Shown: positions 23,512 to 35,030, numbered from the stretch's first letter. The stretch: 64,000 nucleotides of DNA from Watersipora subatra (GCF_963576615.1 NC_088717.1:22781344-22845343), one strand, 5' to 3'. Numbers and translations are program-made. The notes: generated by a model not told the origin, from the letters alone.

Positions 23512-24646
23512 CTGCCCTAAGCAAGCAAAACGCCCTATCATACAAGTTTTTCAAAATTCACTTTTTTGTGCTTTAATGTAAGTTAGGTTGAGATCTAACA
23601 TGTCTCGAAATTTCATATATCTGAGAGCACCAGAAATAGCACTTTTCACAATGTGCAAAACGCCCTATCCACATTTACCACACATAAAGTGGCAATCAAA
23701 GCGCTCTATCTGCAGATACAGCGTTTTGATTGGCCTGAACATACACAAAGTTGGACATTATGAACAGCATTATGTAATCAAAGAGTATATAAACAAAGGG
23801 AAGCGAAACTGAAGCATATATAATTGGTTGTTTTAAGGCAGCTCATACAAGCTAGTGCACTTCTAAGTGCTCAATATTATTGCTATATTTTTCATCATAA
23901 TATATTTATTATGACAGAACGATATCTATGTGACAAAAGTCTCGATTTAAAAATCCGACTCAGAGAATTGATGAAAAATTTGTTTTAATTACATGTCCAT
24001 TGGAAGGTTTTGCTTTTTTAAAATACTGACATTATTGCACTCAGTTGTTTGTTTTAAATTATTTTCAATAAAAGCGTTTGATCTTTTTTAAACTACTATT
24101 TTACTTATTCCTTTCATTTCATAACATCAGGTTTGAAGGATACCATGATCTTTGATCATCTCTTAACTTTTGAGCTGAATATGGCTATTACAGGGCTTTA
24201 ATCCATGTGTTGACTGGATGAGTAATAGTAATTGCAACATATATCATTTTTTTGACTAATTGCGGATTAATATCAGAATTTAAACTTGTAATCCTTTGAT
24301 AATCCAGTCATGGCAAATGGTCTTGTGGCAAACTAACAATGAGAAACCAGTCCAATTAAGCAATCAAAATGCCCTATCTGCTGTGATAGGGCGTTTGATT
24401 GCCTAGTGCCAGCTTAGTAAATTGTCAATTTAAGCAAACAAAATACCCTAAGTGAAATAACTCCTTTGATTTTAAAGTTTCACGAAAAAAGTTTTTCGCT
24501 AAAGATTGTTGGATATCTCACCATTATAAATAAAAACACAACTAAAATACTGCTAATACTGATGTCAGGCTCGACCAAAACGCGTTTTTGCTTGTGCTGA
24601 ACAATTTACAAATATCAAGATACGGCGTTTTGCTTGCTCAGGGCAG
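23512..24646. mobile_element. TA-flanked element with arrays of inverted GCAAGCAAAACGCCCTATC motifs
   Basis: The left end CTGCCCTAAGCAAGCAAAAC and the right end on the other strand CTGCCCTGAGCAAGCAAAAC are flanked by TA on both sides (23510-23511 and 24647-24648). The motif CAANCAAAANGCCCTATC recurs inside in both orientations: near 23652, as a palindromic pair at 23692-23734, as a second palindromic pair at 24359-24404, and weakly near 24432. No open transposase frame is seen. It is inserted in the left copy of the segmental duplication and absent from the right copy. Confidence 0.75.
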
Positions 24647-24659
24647 TATAATGTACTAA

Positions 24660-25240
24660 TAATTCTGCCTGTTTGGTGCTATCAATCAGCTAACACTACT
24701 AATCAGAATAAAAAGCATCCATAATTTTTTAATGCTTTTTAAAAAGTTACAAAAGTTAGGAGCATCGATAGAGTCACAGATATTCATCAATTGCTGGCTA
24801 CCATGCTATATGTTACCATAATTATTTTAACGTGTGTCGGTTAATCTCACAAAGCTACCCTCGTGTATAATTACAATTTTATCATTTTATGAAAATTAGT
24901 AATAATTTCATTCTTTTAGCATTATAAAGTTGGGGTTTCTTGACCTTTTTAACTTGACAATATTACGATCCTGCAATTAAGGCAGTAAAATCCAAATCGA
25001 AAATAGCTGCGAAAACCTATGCATTGTTGTTTGCCATCGCAATTTGATGACATGAGTAAGTTGCTTAGAAATAGTATTTTAAGTGGCTCGCCCTAAAGGT
25101 CAAAATAGGCCACTACCGGTCTAACCTTTTGCATTGGTATTGAGGCGAAGTAAAATACTTTTCACGAGGACTTTTCACCATAATATGGTACAATTAATTC
25201 AGTGACAAAATTGGCAAAAGTAATATAAAACAATTGTGAC
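24660..25240. other. Diverged middle of the left duplication copy
   Basis: AT-rich; no supported exon. It presumably corresponds to 29170-29690 in the right copy, but similarity is too weak to align by eye. Confidence 0.3.
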
Positions 25241-25359
25241 AAACAAATATACCAATTGTGACATGCTTAGTCTGTTCTTCTGCTGCTGCAAAACCCTAAA
25301 TGGCTAGACGCGTGAAAAAAGCAAAAATTTTAGCAGCTACAATCTCGCTAGAAGGTTGA

Positions 25360-26030
25360 ACTTATGTGGTGAGTCTTTAGGTTGTGTAGGAATGAGAGGT
25401 TGACTGATTTCTTACAATCTATTTAATCAATTGACTAGCATGCAAGAAGGGGTAGCAAGCCATGCCACATTAGGATAATGAGTCACTTTAAGCACAAACC
25501 ACAATTGCATAAGTACATAGGTGATTTCTGCTAGTGAGAAGACCTTGGAGAATAAGACCACATTATGCAATTCTGTGCAGATTTTATTACTGCAGTTATA
25601 ATTGTGCTGCAATACTTCTAATAGAGTGAAAAGCAAATGAGCTGCCCAACCACAACCTCCTTCATTATAAAGTTACAAAGAATAGGAATAACAACAATAG
25701 CTTTCATTCGGAGGCTGAGGCTATTGAGAAGTAGAAAGTGAATTAGCTAAGCAGGCAATAGTAGAACACACATAATAAGAGCATAGGCATCATGATTGAC
25801 GTGTATGCAGGCAATGAATTTATGTACAATTTTACTACCAAACTTTTTAGTAAAGCTAGACACCTTTGGCTAAAAAGTGCTAGATATAGGTCAAAACAAG
25901 CCAGTGACAAATTTCATGTTATGCATCCTTGTTTGGACACTTTATTTCTAAAGTGTTTAATGCATTGGCAGTTTAACATAAAAGTGTGCCAAGAATGCAC
26001 AAAGAACGTTGACAGCAATAACTGCATAGT
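25360..26030. other. Spacer between the two duplication copies
   Basis: I see no supported gene. A short local repeat, GACAGCAATAACTG, occurs at about 26011 and 26033 at the start of the right copy. Confidence 0.4.
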
Positions 26031-29000
26031 ACTGACAGCAATAACTGAATAGAACATGCTCTTTAATTAAAATGTAACATCAAAATAAACGTTTTAGTTA
26101 GTTTTGGTAAGCTTGCAGCAAAAATGTTTGTTGTGCACATAAAATATTGTTTTGCTCTAAATACTTTACGAAACAAGTAATAATAACTTTATTGATGCAA
26201 GTGGTACTGAAATTATATTTGCTACGAGCACCGATGAAAGTCAAAATAAGTAATACAATTCTTACAGACCTTTTAAAAACAATGGCCTTTGCTGCTACAA
26301 AACAGTGAGTAGACCCATAGGAAGAGAAGTATATGTTCTTATACCGCTGAAACTACCTTTGGTTCAGAAATCAGATTTAAAAAGAGCAATGAATTATTAT
26401 AAGCGTTGGCAAAATGTTTGTGATGGATAGAAAACAAAGCTGGGTATTGCACATGCTGGTAGTTTAGCTAATGTAAATAGATTTCCTACACTACCTAATT
26501 GAAAGCATCAATGCAAAATCTAAATACATATAAATACTTACTAGCCATAGTACAGAGTGACCTTTTAATGTTTGTCAACATAACCTCCATACCGCTTTGA
26601 GCATCTTGAAATTATATTAAAGTTGCTTTCATTATGAGCTCCCTTTGACATTTTAAAGTATTAAAATGGGCAAATACAAGTTGCATTTTCAGAGAACTCT
26701 TCAATTCAAGTCATATGCCACAAAAAATTCCTCTGCATTGTTTGTAGTATATTCTAAAAGTGCTAACACTACATTTGTTTTAAATTTTAAAGTTGACACC
26801 AATAACTGAGCAAATTATGTAGCTTATTAGTAAAACTTTTGTTAACATCAGCAAACAAACTGCATACATGCTGCCCGATACCGAAGGCCAAAAATAATAA
26901 TATATATTGCTATTTATATTTTTACCAATAGTTTTGCAGTTTTGTTATTGTATAGCAAATTGTATAAAACCAACTGTATTTCAGGTTTGAGCAACTATGA
27001 CTTTTAGTAGTGTTCTGACCCTTCCTATCGCGTGTTTTCAACATTTTGAGGTAATAATTAAAAGCCATGAGTTGAATTTCTAACAAACTATTAAATGCAA
27101 GTCATTGCGCAACTTCAGCAGCATCTTATATATATATATATCATTCGCCAAACTCATTGTCTTGAATCATCAAAGTTCACTAAATCATTCAAAGGGAAAT
27201 ACATACATTTGTATCTCTAATTCTTCTATAGCTTTACCCTTTTACTGCCACCCATGTACAAATTAAGCTACCGGCCTACCGCCAGCCATTTCACCGAAAA
27301 TTGCCAATTTAGCTTCATGATATGTATACAATTTTGTTTCAACTTCAAAGTTTATCTAGAAACTTTTTGTAATATACTTTATTTTGCTAAAATTTTAACA
27401 TATTTCAATGCTAGTAGCTATTATAGTGCTATGCAAAAATCAATGTACCTTCACTTTGTGCATTGCTAAAGCTATGTGAAGCTACGATCGCTACAAAGCT
27501 AAAACGATCCTCTACAATGTCCCTTACACTTACAAAACTATTACTTTCACTATCATCAGAGTCACTGCTGCTACTTTAATTATCTGTGTAATCACAAAAA
27601 TCTGAATTTGAATTGGATATAATGTCATCAACATAAGTAATTATCTGTTTTCTGACTTGCGCGATACTTAACAAAACTTACACAAAAAATGTCCATTTCT
27701 ATTTTGAAAAGTCCCAAAAAAAATTTGAAACTGCTTGGTTATCTTAGACTAATCTTTTAGAAAAATCTTCGGACCACACTGACAATACCATAAAAGTTTT
27801 TAAATCATCAGTTATGTTTTCATCGGATAATAAAATTAGGTGACCATGTAATTGTTGGAAAATTCGCATAAATGTGCATACGGCAGTCGCTGATAGATTT
27901 AGCATAAATTCGCATACTGTAGGGTAAGAGTAAAAACAAACAAAATATTTGTCAATCTCCTGCCTCTAAACATGATATCTCAAATCTGATAATTACTCTC
28001 AGTGTTGGCTGAGTAACTAAAAGTGGTAATGGGTAACCATAGAAAACTATTCATTTTATATAATTATAATTATGCAATTGCTAAGCAATTGCTAAGCAAT
28101 TGCTACCATGACTCATAAAGACTAAGAAGAGTAATACTAAATCTCTATGCTATGCTACATTCCTTTGATTGGTTTGCACTATCTGTATTATGTAACCTGC
28201 CAATAATAGATGAATAGAACACAAAAGTGGCATAATGGTTTATGTAAGCGTTTGAAATAATACAATGCCTATAAAAATTGACAACTTTTCTTACTGAAGC
28301 TATGGCTATATCAAATTATCACACTACTTTTTGGCTCGCATGTATAATGTGCTATTTTACAGCAACTTATTGCATTATTGCATACCTTTAATTTGATGTC
28401 TGCAAATCAGTCTTTGGTGTGGGCCATCAATGCTTCTCATCCAGCAGTTATCTATAACTAAAGCGTCATTGATTATTTGCAACTATACAAAGAAAAACTA
28501 CTTTTGGGCATGTTGTTACATTCTTACGTCAGGTATACATTTGCTAGTTACAGTAAAACTTTGTACAGTATATTTTGTGTTGGTGAATTTAAAGTTTTGC
28601 TTATCATAGTAACTTTGCCAAAACGTCAAACATTACTACATTTCAAAATACAACCTTACTGATATAATGTTTATAGTTTTTAATCTATAATTATGTATAT
28701 GTTCAAAAATATTATAAAATTTGGTAGATGAAACCTTGATTATTTTGACATATTTTTTATGCAAACCAACGTGTAATTAGCAACATACCTTTTCTAGAAA
28801 TAACATCCAACTTTGTCTAATACTCTCTGCCATCTGATGAATATACTGGCAATAATGCTTACCAAGTTTCTACAAAAAATGAAAAGATAATTCAAATAGC
28901 ATAAACAGATATAAAAACCAAAATGAATGCAAAATACACATCTTAGTTCACTGGTTAGGTTTTTTTGGCAAACTTGAATATCTGCCTCCTACTACTGAAG

Positions 29001-29870
29001 CTCTATAAAACAGCTAAGCTCCTAATTACTACACAATTACTACACAAGATTCAAACTAAATACTAAAAGTTTTAAAATTCAAAGGCTGCATATACCCCAC
29101 TTACTTGCTTATGCCTATGCATGTACTACTATTACTTACAAAATCATAACTGAAATACGCAAACTCTCACTATTAATGATAACAATAATACAATAACATA
29201 ATGATCATGTTATTCTAATAACAGTTTTGACTTTTGGTAGAACCACATTAATAATTTTACTTATCATTATAAAAAAGCATCAAAAATTATTATAATAATA
29301 ACTGAAAATAGATTAAAGTTGGAGACTTAACTGATTCACTAAAATAACTATTAATTGTCAGCTGGCGTGTCTGTGTTGATGTTACAAAACTGAACATTTG
29401 TGTAACAATAATAAAGTTCAAAATTAGGATTTTACAAAAAGTTTTGATATTCTCCTTTATGGTATTATAATGCTGACCTTTTTTGACTTTTCTATGCAGA
29501 ACAATATCAGCAGTTGGATGACATAAACGGGAGTAAAAATATATATCAAACGTGTTCTATGCTACATTCCTTAAAAGCTATAAAAATTGAAACATACTTT
29601 TTTCACGCTAGTCCTATTTCAATATTAAATAAAATTTATACTGTTTTTCTACAACTGTATGTTTCAAGTAAATAAACTGTAAATTGATTAAAATAACATC
29701 ATCAACTTACCAAATGTGACGTGCTCCCTTACATGTAGTTATTCTGCTGCTACCAAGCTCTAGTAGACTACATGGGTGAAGAGCTAACAGTCCTAACAGC
29801 CACAGCAACATTATAACAGCCACATCTCTCTAGCTGTTATATACTGTGGTTATACTTTTGCCGCTTTACT
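26030..29870. repeat. Segmental duplication, right copy (uninterrupted)
   Basis: It carries the same four blocks as 19840-25360 without the two inserted elements: block 1 at 26030-27233, block 2 at 27440-27800, block 3 at 28750-29170 and block 4 at about 29695-29870. In this copy the coding-like pieces of blocks 2, 3 and 4 all read on the minus strand, so it is likely the ancestral arrangement. A triplicated CAATTGCTAAG lies at 28077-28107. Confidence 0.6.
28785..28872 (-). pseudogene. Degraded paralogue of the exon at 23094-23181
   Basis: The minus strand keeps a TTTGTAG acceptor and a GGTATGTTGCT donor aligned with the left copy, but the encoded text has diverged and no longer preserves the LYPPNGKWYEA core. 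This fits relaxed constraint on at least one copy. Confidence 0.35.
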
Positions 29871-30390
29871 TCAATAAATTTAAAAAATCAATTCTTTGAC
29901 TAAAAAACCATCTCTCAGGTATTGCGTTCGGATGCAAAGTTTCAAAAAAAGATTTATTTTGTGGCTGGATGCAACGGCAGCGAAAATATGAATTGTACTG
30001 ATTATAGACTTATTAAAAACTTTTACTACAGCCATGCTTAAACATCAGTTGAAACCATAATGTGCAATTATTGTGAATTTTCACAAAAAAGAGCAGATCA
30101 ATGAGAAACCTTGCAAAAAAAGGGAGTGCTTAAATGGCAGTCTTGAAAACCATAAAGAGGGTCAGCAAATAAATTGTAATGTATTGTAGTTTGTTAATAT
30201 ACAACTTCATTTCTCAAATCTAATAAAGCTATCATGAATATTAGCAAAACTGACTGTATCCAACATAGCTGCTAATTCCTTGTATTGGTTGATGCTTAGT
30301 CATAAGCTTATTGCAATGTGTTTTTAAATAGATTGTGCTATTAACTGAAACGATACCAAAACAATTAAAAGTAAGAATATTTTAAAATTG
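29870..30390. other. AT-rich, nothing recognised
   Basis: No exon or repeat with support. Confidence 0.4.
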
Positions 30391-30394
30391 ATAT

Positions 30395-30670
30395 ATGCCT
30401 CCTAGTTCGATATATAAGAGCCTCCTAGAGTTTATAATTTATTGATAGAAAATTACACATTTTTGTTGGAGTTGTCTCCTCTTTTCCATATATATGAATA
30501 TAGATATATAAGGCAACTATGGGAATCATGTTTAAAATACTTCTATAGGGTTGTTAAGCACTATAAGCACTGCTAGAATTAGGAGGCTCCCTGGACGCCT
30601 CCTAATTTTTCAGAGCCTCCTAACATGGATTATATATTGATAGAAGCCTCCTAGTTGGGAAATATAGTTC

Positions 30671-30744
<74 letters not shown>

Positions 30745-30751
30745 TATATAA

Positions 30752-30782
<31 letters not shown>

Positions 30783-30792
30783 TATTTAATTT
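30395..30792. repeat. CCTCCTA motif cluster and (TA)n tract
   Basis: From 30395 to 30665 the motifs GCCTCCTAG, GCCTCCTAA and TTAGGAGGCT recur, matching the monomer core of the satellite at 15.8-18.4 kb. Immediately after comes an almost pure TA tract from about 30668 to 30785. The same pairing of TTAGGAG motifs with a TA run occurs at 15551-15770. Confidence 0.65.
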
Positions 30793-30799
30793 ATACATA

Positions 30800-31352
30800 C
30801 TTTGTGTCATCTTTCAAGGGCCCAATGATTCATATGCTATTAGTACCTAAACTGAAAAACCTAGTGTAATATCATTAAATAAAAACAGAACAAAATAAAA
30901 TATGTAACTCAAGACCCAATGATAGCCTGTGTAGGCCTGAATGACAATTATATATATACATGTATGTGTATATACATTTAAACTTGTAAGTAACCACAGT
31001 CTCAGAGCATACCGGGATTGAGTAGGACCGTAAACTGTGTGTCTCAGCTCATATTCTTTTATGTATTTTTGGAGATCACCTGAATTGCCGAATACACATA
31101 CAGTATACATCGTAATGCAGTAGCTACAGTGTTTAAGCTGTAAATAAACAGTATGAGTACTGTAACAAAACTCTAGGAAGTAATACCGGTAATTGGTTCC
31201 GACTGCTACTAAGAAGCATCTAGGCCTACTGCATATCTACTGACCCGTGCCATCTTGTTTTAAGGGTGATGCTGACAAGAAAAAAGGCACCAAGTACAGC
31301 TGCAGTTGTTTCAAGTAAATTAGTAGTGGTGTGCATGGTATAAATATGATAC
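30800..31352. other. Non-coding, nothing recognised
   Basis: I find no supported exon. The stretch ends at the target duplication of the hAT-type element at 31361. Confidence 0.4.
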
Positions 31353-31360
31353 ACTGTACT

Positions 31361-32161
31361 CAGGCCTATATTCCCTGGTTGCAAGTTGGGGCGGCTAAGC
31401 AAATTGGGGCGGCTAATGTTAGGCGACGAGTTATGAGCATCTGGGAGTTTGGAGGGGCCATGTCAGCTCCCCTCAACAGTTTCTTTTATGTAGGGCCACA
31501 ACTGGGCATCTCATGTAAAGTTTTAAAAATTTTTTATCGGAAAGTATAAACATTTGTTCTATTATTAGAGATTCGTTTGTTTTAGGTGATGTGACTGCCA
31601 GGACGTTTTCAGATTAAAATAGGCTAAATTTGACCGCAGTGGAAATGCTCAGAAAAAAAACATCTTTTTCTTTTGAGCGTTTCAACAAAGATCAATTTTG
31701 CCGATTTTATTGATGTTCATCCTAAGGTTTTTACGCTTTCGTGGGGGAATTGTTAAGCAGATGTTTGTTAAAACTTGACTTTTTGCAAACATTTATAAAA
31801 GTCGTTAACAAGAATATTTTGCCGATGATCATAATAATGATGCCCAATAACTATTAAAAGTTGACGGTTATCTATATAGCTTGGAATAAAGTGATACTCT
31901 ACAGCGATCAAAACGGTTCCCTTAGCCGTTGGGCAAATAACTGTTCGAGTTAATGCTGTTGAGGTCAAGTTATTTAAGGCAATTTATCATTGCATGGGAA
32001 CAGACCAAACCAATCCGTTCGAGTTAACCAAGTGTTAATGATAAAATTTTACATTTTATCCCAGGGCGAGTTATCCTAGTTTGACTGTACTTCGCCGCCA
32101 AAAATTCCTAAAAAAGTTGGGCTGGCTCAGCCGGCCAGCCGCCCCAGGGAATACGGGCCTG
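31361..32161. mobile_element. hAT-type non-autonomous transposon, 8-bp target duplication
   Basis: The terminal inverted repeats are CAGGCCTATATTCCCTGG on the left and CAGGCCCGTATTCCCTGG on the right (other strand). ACTGTACT is present exactly at 31353-31360 and again at 32162-32169. An 8-bp duplication plus ends starting CAGG is diagnostic of the hAT superfamily. The 801-bp interior contains no transposase and holds a local GGGGCGGCTAA repeat near the left end and a GGCTGGCTCAGCCGGCCAGCC palindrome-like tract near the right end. Confidence 0.85.
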
Positions 32162-32435
32162 ACTGTACTCACTTTTAGCTAGTAATAATATTATTCCTTG
32201 TTTTGGCTAGGCCTGTGATAATTATTGGTTGACTGAGATTTAAGCTAACCTTCCGTCTTCATAAATCTAGGCAGTCACAATCAACAGTTTTTCATCACAC
32301 TCTCCTCTCACACAACAAATGACAATATTAACCAAGAGATAAAGGGGTGGGGGTTTGGGAAATTAACGCAATTATTTCATAATAAATAATTCCTGTGGTA
32401 AATAGAACAAATAAACAAATAAACAACACAGAAAA

Positions 32436-32778
32436 ACTAGCCCATCACGAAGGAGAACACAAAGTTCAATAATAATTGTTGCTGAACTTTGCGTTCTTTG
32501 TCTGCGATGTACTAGCCTCTATACAAACCGAACAGCGGTTTATATACAGGCTAGTGATGCACAGGATGTTGTTGTCGTTTCATCAATTTACAACAAGACT
32601 CCACTCAGCATCTGCTAACCTCAGCTTGAGCTAGTAGCATAACAGTTGATGATGCACTATTCCAAATAGATCGTAGTTATTTATTATTTCTCAACCAACT
32701 ACAAGCAAGATAGGAGTGAGAAATAATAGCGCGGGTTGCTGCAAGTAAACACTCGCAACAACCCGCTTTATTATTTCT
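32436..32778. repeat. Cluster of three hairpins (foldback-like)
   Basis: Three inverted repeats follow each other. The first is at 32436-32514 (arms with AACACAAAGTTCAA against TTGCTGAACTTTGCGTT). The second is at 32509-32552 (ACTAGCCTCTATA against TATACAGGCTAGT, with an inner AAACCG/CGGTTT pair). The third is at 32719-32778 (AGAAATAATAGCGCGGGTTG against CAACCCGCTTTATTATTTCT). No coding is visible. It may be remnants of foldback or MITE elements, or the flank of the P-like element downstream. Confidence 0.6.
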
Positions 32779-33145
32779 AAGTACTCACCACGTCTTCACT
32801 AGCTTGAAGCAGGAAGAAGAATGCTCTCCAATTCACTCTTGCATATACATATATATACTTAAGGACCTCAATAAGCTGAAAAACTACAATAAAGTGTGAA
32901 AGCTGTATAATCTTGCAAGCCTGTGTGAGACTTTCTTCCGAAGCCTAGCTGCCTTCCTTAACCTAAGTTTCTGTAATGTTGTCAGGTACGCGAGAGATGC
33001 CTGCTTATACAACAGCGAGCCTTTTCTGATGGGAACGGGTTTTTCTCTACCGTATATACTGCATGCCTAGAGCGCACGACTTTTCTGATGGGAACTAGCT
33101 TTTACCCTTGTTTTGTGACCAAGCAGGAAACCAAAAGCGGGGACT

Positions 33146-33181
33146 GCGTGACTCATTGAACTCAAAACCCCTGGAATGGCA
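33146..33181. repeat. Left inverted repeat of the P/THAP9-like element
   Basis: CATTGAACTCAAAACCCCTG followed by GAATGGCA (33154-33181) is repeated as its reverse complement at 41331-41358 with one mismatch in 28 bp. Similarity probably extends outward to GCGTGACT, matching GCGTACTC across the MULE insertion point. The pair encloses the THAP exons and the C-terminal transposase exon, as expected for the ends of a transposon. Confidence 0.65.
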
Positions 33182-33280
33182 GAGGTTATTCGCGAGTACG
33201 GAAATCTGGCCGACGCCATGTTCAGGTATTGTTTGAATTAATTTCATTGTGTTCAATGTGAGAAAGAAATCTAATTTCAG

Positions 33281-33460
33281 ATTTAACAGCTATGGAAGAT
33301 CACGAACACACTGCTAAATCAAAGGAACAGACTACTGAGATTAACACTAATAATTTATGTAAGAGAGAGAAGGGTCTAGGTGCGCAGTGCCATTGCTATT
33401 CCATGAACTGCAAAAACCGCAAGAATGGACTTTCAAAGGAAAGGGCATGACATTTCACAA
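33281..33460 (+). pseudogene. THAP-domain exon 1 (zinc-binding C-x4-C half), frameshifted
   Basis: After a CTAATTTCAG acceptor, ATG at 33292 opens a frame that reaches CHCYSMNCKNRKNGLSKER. The CYSMNC-x-NR core is the first cysteine pair of the THAP C2CH zinc module. The ATG frame then meets TGA at 33448-33450. One frame over, the exon ends MTFH plus two bases of the next codon at a GTGAGT donor, and that phase joins perfectly to FPNK in the next exon, the HKFP signature of THAP domains. So a one-base shift has occurred within the exon (or in the base calls). An upstream exon ends at 33225 (TTCAG/GTATTG). Confidence 0.7.
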
Positions 33461-33542
33461 GTGAGTCACTTTTACTACTAGTTATATTACTATTGCTAAA
33501 GTCTAATACTACTACTAGTTGTCCTACTACTAGTTAGTACTG

Positions 33543-34361
33543 CCAATGATATACAGCCCCCCAAGGATAGCCGACGGCTATCATATGGGCGGGGTTTAAT
33601 GATGGAGCTCTATTAGGATTGTGCTAGCCTGGGTTTCGGAGCAAACACAACTCTCGCGGGGCGGTCGCGTTGCCTTGTTAGGTTTTAGAAAACACGAATC
33701 GCTGTTATCGTTTCATTAGCTTATTCAGCCAGTAGACCCCACAGGTCACAATAGCAAACTTTGCTTTTCTGCAATGTAGGGGTAATACCTAACCAAAATA
33801 ATGTATTTATTCAAAATAAAACATTTCAAATTACCTACTTTTAGTAATTTTAAAATTAGTAAAGGTCGTAGTATATGCCTAAAGTTGAATATAATTACCC
33901 GAACAACGGCATTTTCTTTTTAGTTTTTGATTAATATTTTGCCACCCCTAATATAAAATGACAAAGTCTTTCATCGGTTTCACATTGTTTTACCTTGCCA
34001 ATAAAATGGGACAGCAGGCAAAGCTGTGCAGTGTAGTTTTCATACTCAAAATCTAAATGCAAAACCGAATTTGAGCTATTTTACGATTGTGACTATTAAT
34101 ATCACGAATGCTTGTGAATGGCAACTGACTGATCATAACAGTGACTATATTGGGATACTATATTTATTTGACAACAAAATGAATGCAACAGATAAATAAA
34201 ATAACCACGATAGTTCATAATATTCGTAAATTTACAAGGTGCTTTATTCAGCATATTTGTTTGTTCGGGTGCCGTGTTCGGGTTAATCCCAACAGAGCTT
34301 CATCATTAAACCCCGCCCATATGAGTGCCGTCGGCTATCCTTGGGGGCTGTATATCATTGG
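33543..34361. mobile_element. 819-bp DNA element in the THAP intron, 5-bp target duplication
   Basis: The inverted ends start CCAATGATATACAGCCCC and extend inward through AAGGATAGCCGACGGC and GGGCGGGGTTTAATGAT, about 80 bp in all with few mismatches. TACTG flanks both sides (33538-33542 and 34362-34366). The interior shows no transposase. The superfamily is uncertain: if the terminus is taken as CAGCCCCC the adjacent bases form a palindrome rather than a direct repeat, so the 5-bp reading is preferred. Confidence 0.75.
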
Positions 34362-34735
34362 TACTGCTACCAGTTAATTCTACTACACTAGTCACTGGGT
34401 GAGTGAGAGTCGATCAGTGTCACTACTGAGTGTACGAGTTTGACTGTATTTTGTCGGTGATTAGATAAATTTATAAGCTAGTGAGTGAAATGTTCTTCCT
34501 TCAGAACAAAGGTTTTTTATTATTTCAATTTGGAATTTTTTTTCTATTAAGATTTTTGAACTATAAACCATTAGGTTATTTCTAAATATTTATACTTGAA
34601 AAAAAAGTTTGCCGTGTCTATAATATCATTTATTGTTGTACCTGGATATAGCTAGCAGTAAGGAGATAACAGTAATAATACTATTGTTATTACTACTGTT
34701 GCTAACTAACTACTACAATTTCATTTTAATTTTTA

Positions 34736-34746
34736 GATTTCCAAAC
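34736..34746 (+). pseudogene. Start of THAP exon 2, cut by the LTR element
   Basis: After the TTAATTTTTAG acceptor the exon reads A-TTT-CCA-AAC, giving F-P-N after the split lysine codon. It resumes at 39005 on the far side of the LTR retrotransposon; CAAAC at 34742-34746 is the target site duplicated at 39000-39004. Confidence 0.75.
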
Positions 34747-35030
34747 TGTAATAAGTACTTTTATCCTTGTATAGTGTACCAGCTAACTTGACACCAAAAC
34801 CGCTTGTATTCGAATGACACAATAATAGGTATAACATAACGAATGACGTAACGAATGGCGTAACTACTAGGTAGGAAACACGAAAACGGCAATCTATGAG
34901 ACAGCAATTACTTGTACACAGAATGAGTAATAGTATTACATGCAGTAGTAAGAGTAAATGATATACATGTAGGCTTATAAAATAAGACATGCACGCATAG
35001 GTTACTATACATGTATATACATAGACTACA
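34747..35030 (-). repeat. 3' LTR of the LTR retrotransposon
   Basis: On the minus strand it begins TGTAGTC and ends TTATTACA. It is directly preceded on that strand by AGGGGGAGG, a polypurine tract as expected at the 3' LTR junction (35031-35039 on the plus strand reads CCTCCCCCT). It is a direct repeat of 38715-38999. Confidence 0.9.

Larger units (their letters stand above)
19840..25360. repeat. Segmental duplication, left copy (with insertions and an inverted block)
   Basis: Four blocks match the neighbouring copy at 26030-29870. Block 1 (19840-21018) matches 26030-27233 directly, with shared runs such as ACTGACAGCAATAACTGAAT. Block 2 (22388-22880) matches 27440-27800 in inverted orientation. 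Block 3 (23065-23460) matches 28750-29170 directly. Block 4 (about 25240-25360) matches about 29695-29870 directly. The left copy is longer because it contains the elements at 21035-22379 and 23512-24646. Whether the unit is a duplicated locus or an unknown large transposon cannot be decided by eye. Confidence 0.65.

Noticed and set aside
32100..32161. GC-rich GCCGGCCAGCC tract as a promoter or CpG island
   Set aside because: It is the subterminal part of the hAT-type element's right end.
33538..34366. hAT assignment from CAGCCCCC ends
   Set aside because: The 8 bases outside the CAGCC tips are inverted, not direct, copies (ATGATATA/TATATCAT), so the element must extend to CCAATGATATA and a 5-bp duplication.
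34733..34990. Hydrophobic 85-codon frame, twin of one at 38699-38959
   Set aside because: Both lie inside the two LTRs in the same relative position; the similarity is that of the direct repeat, not a gene family.
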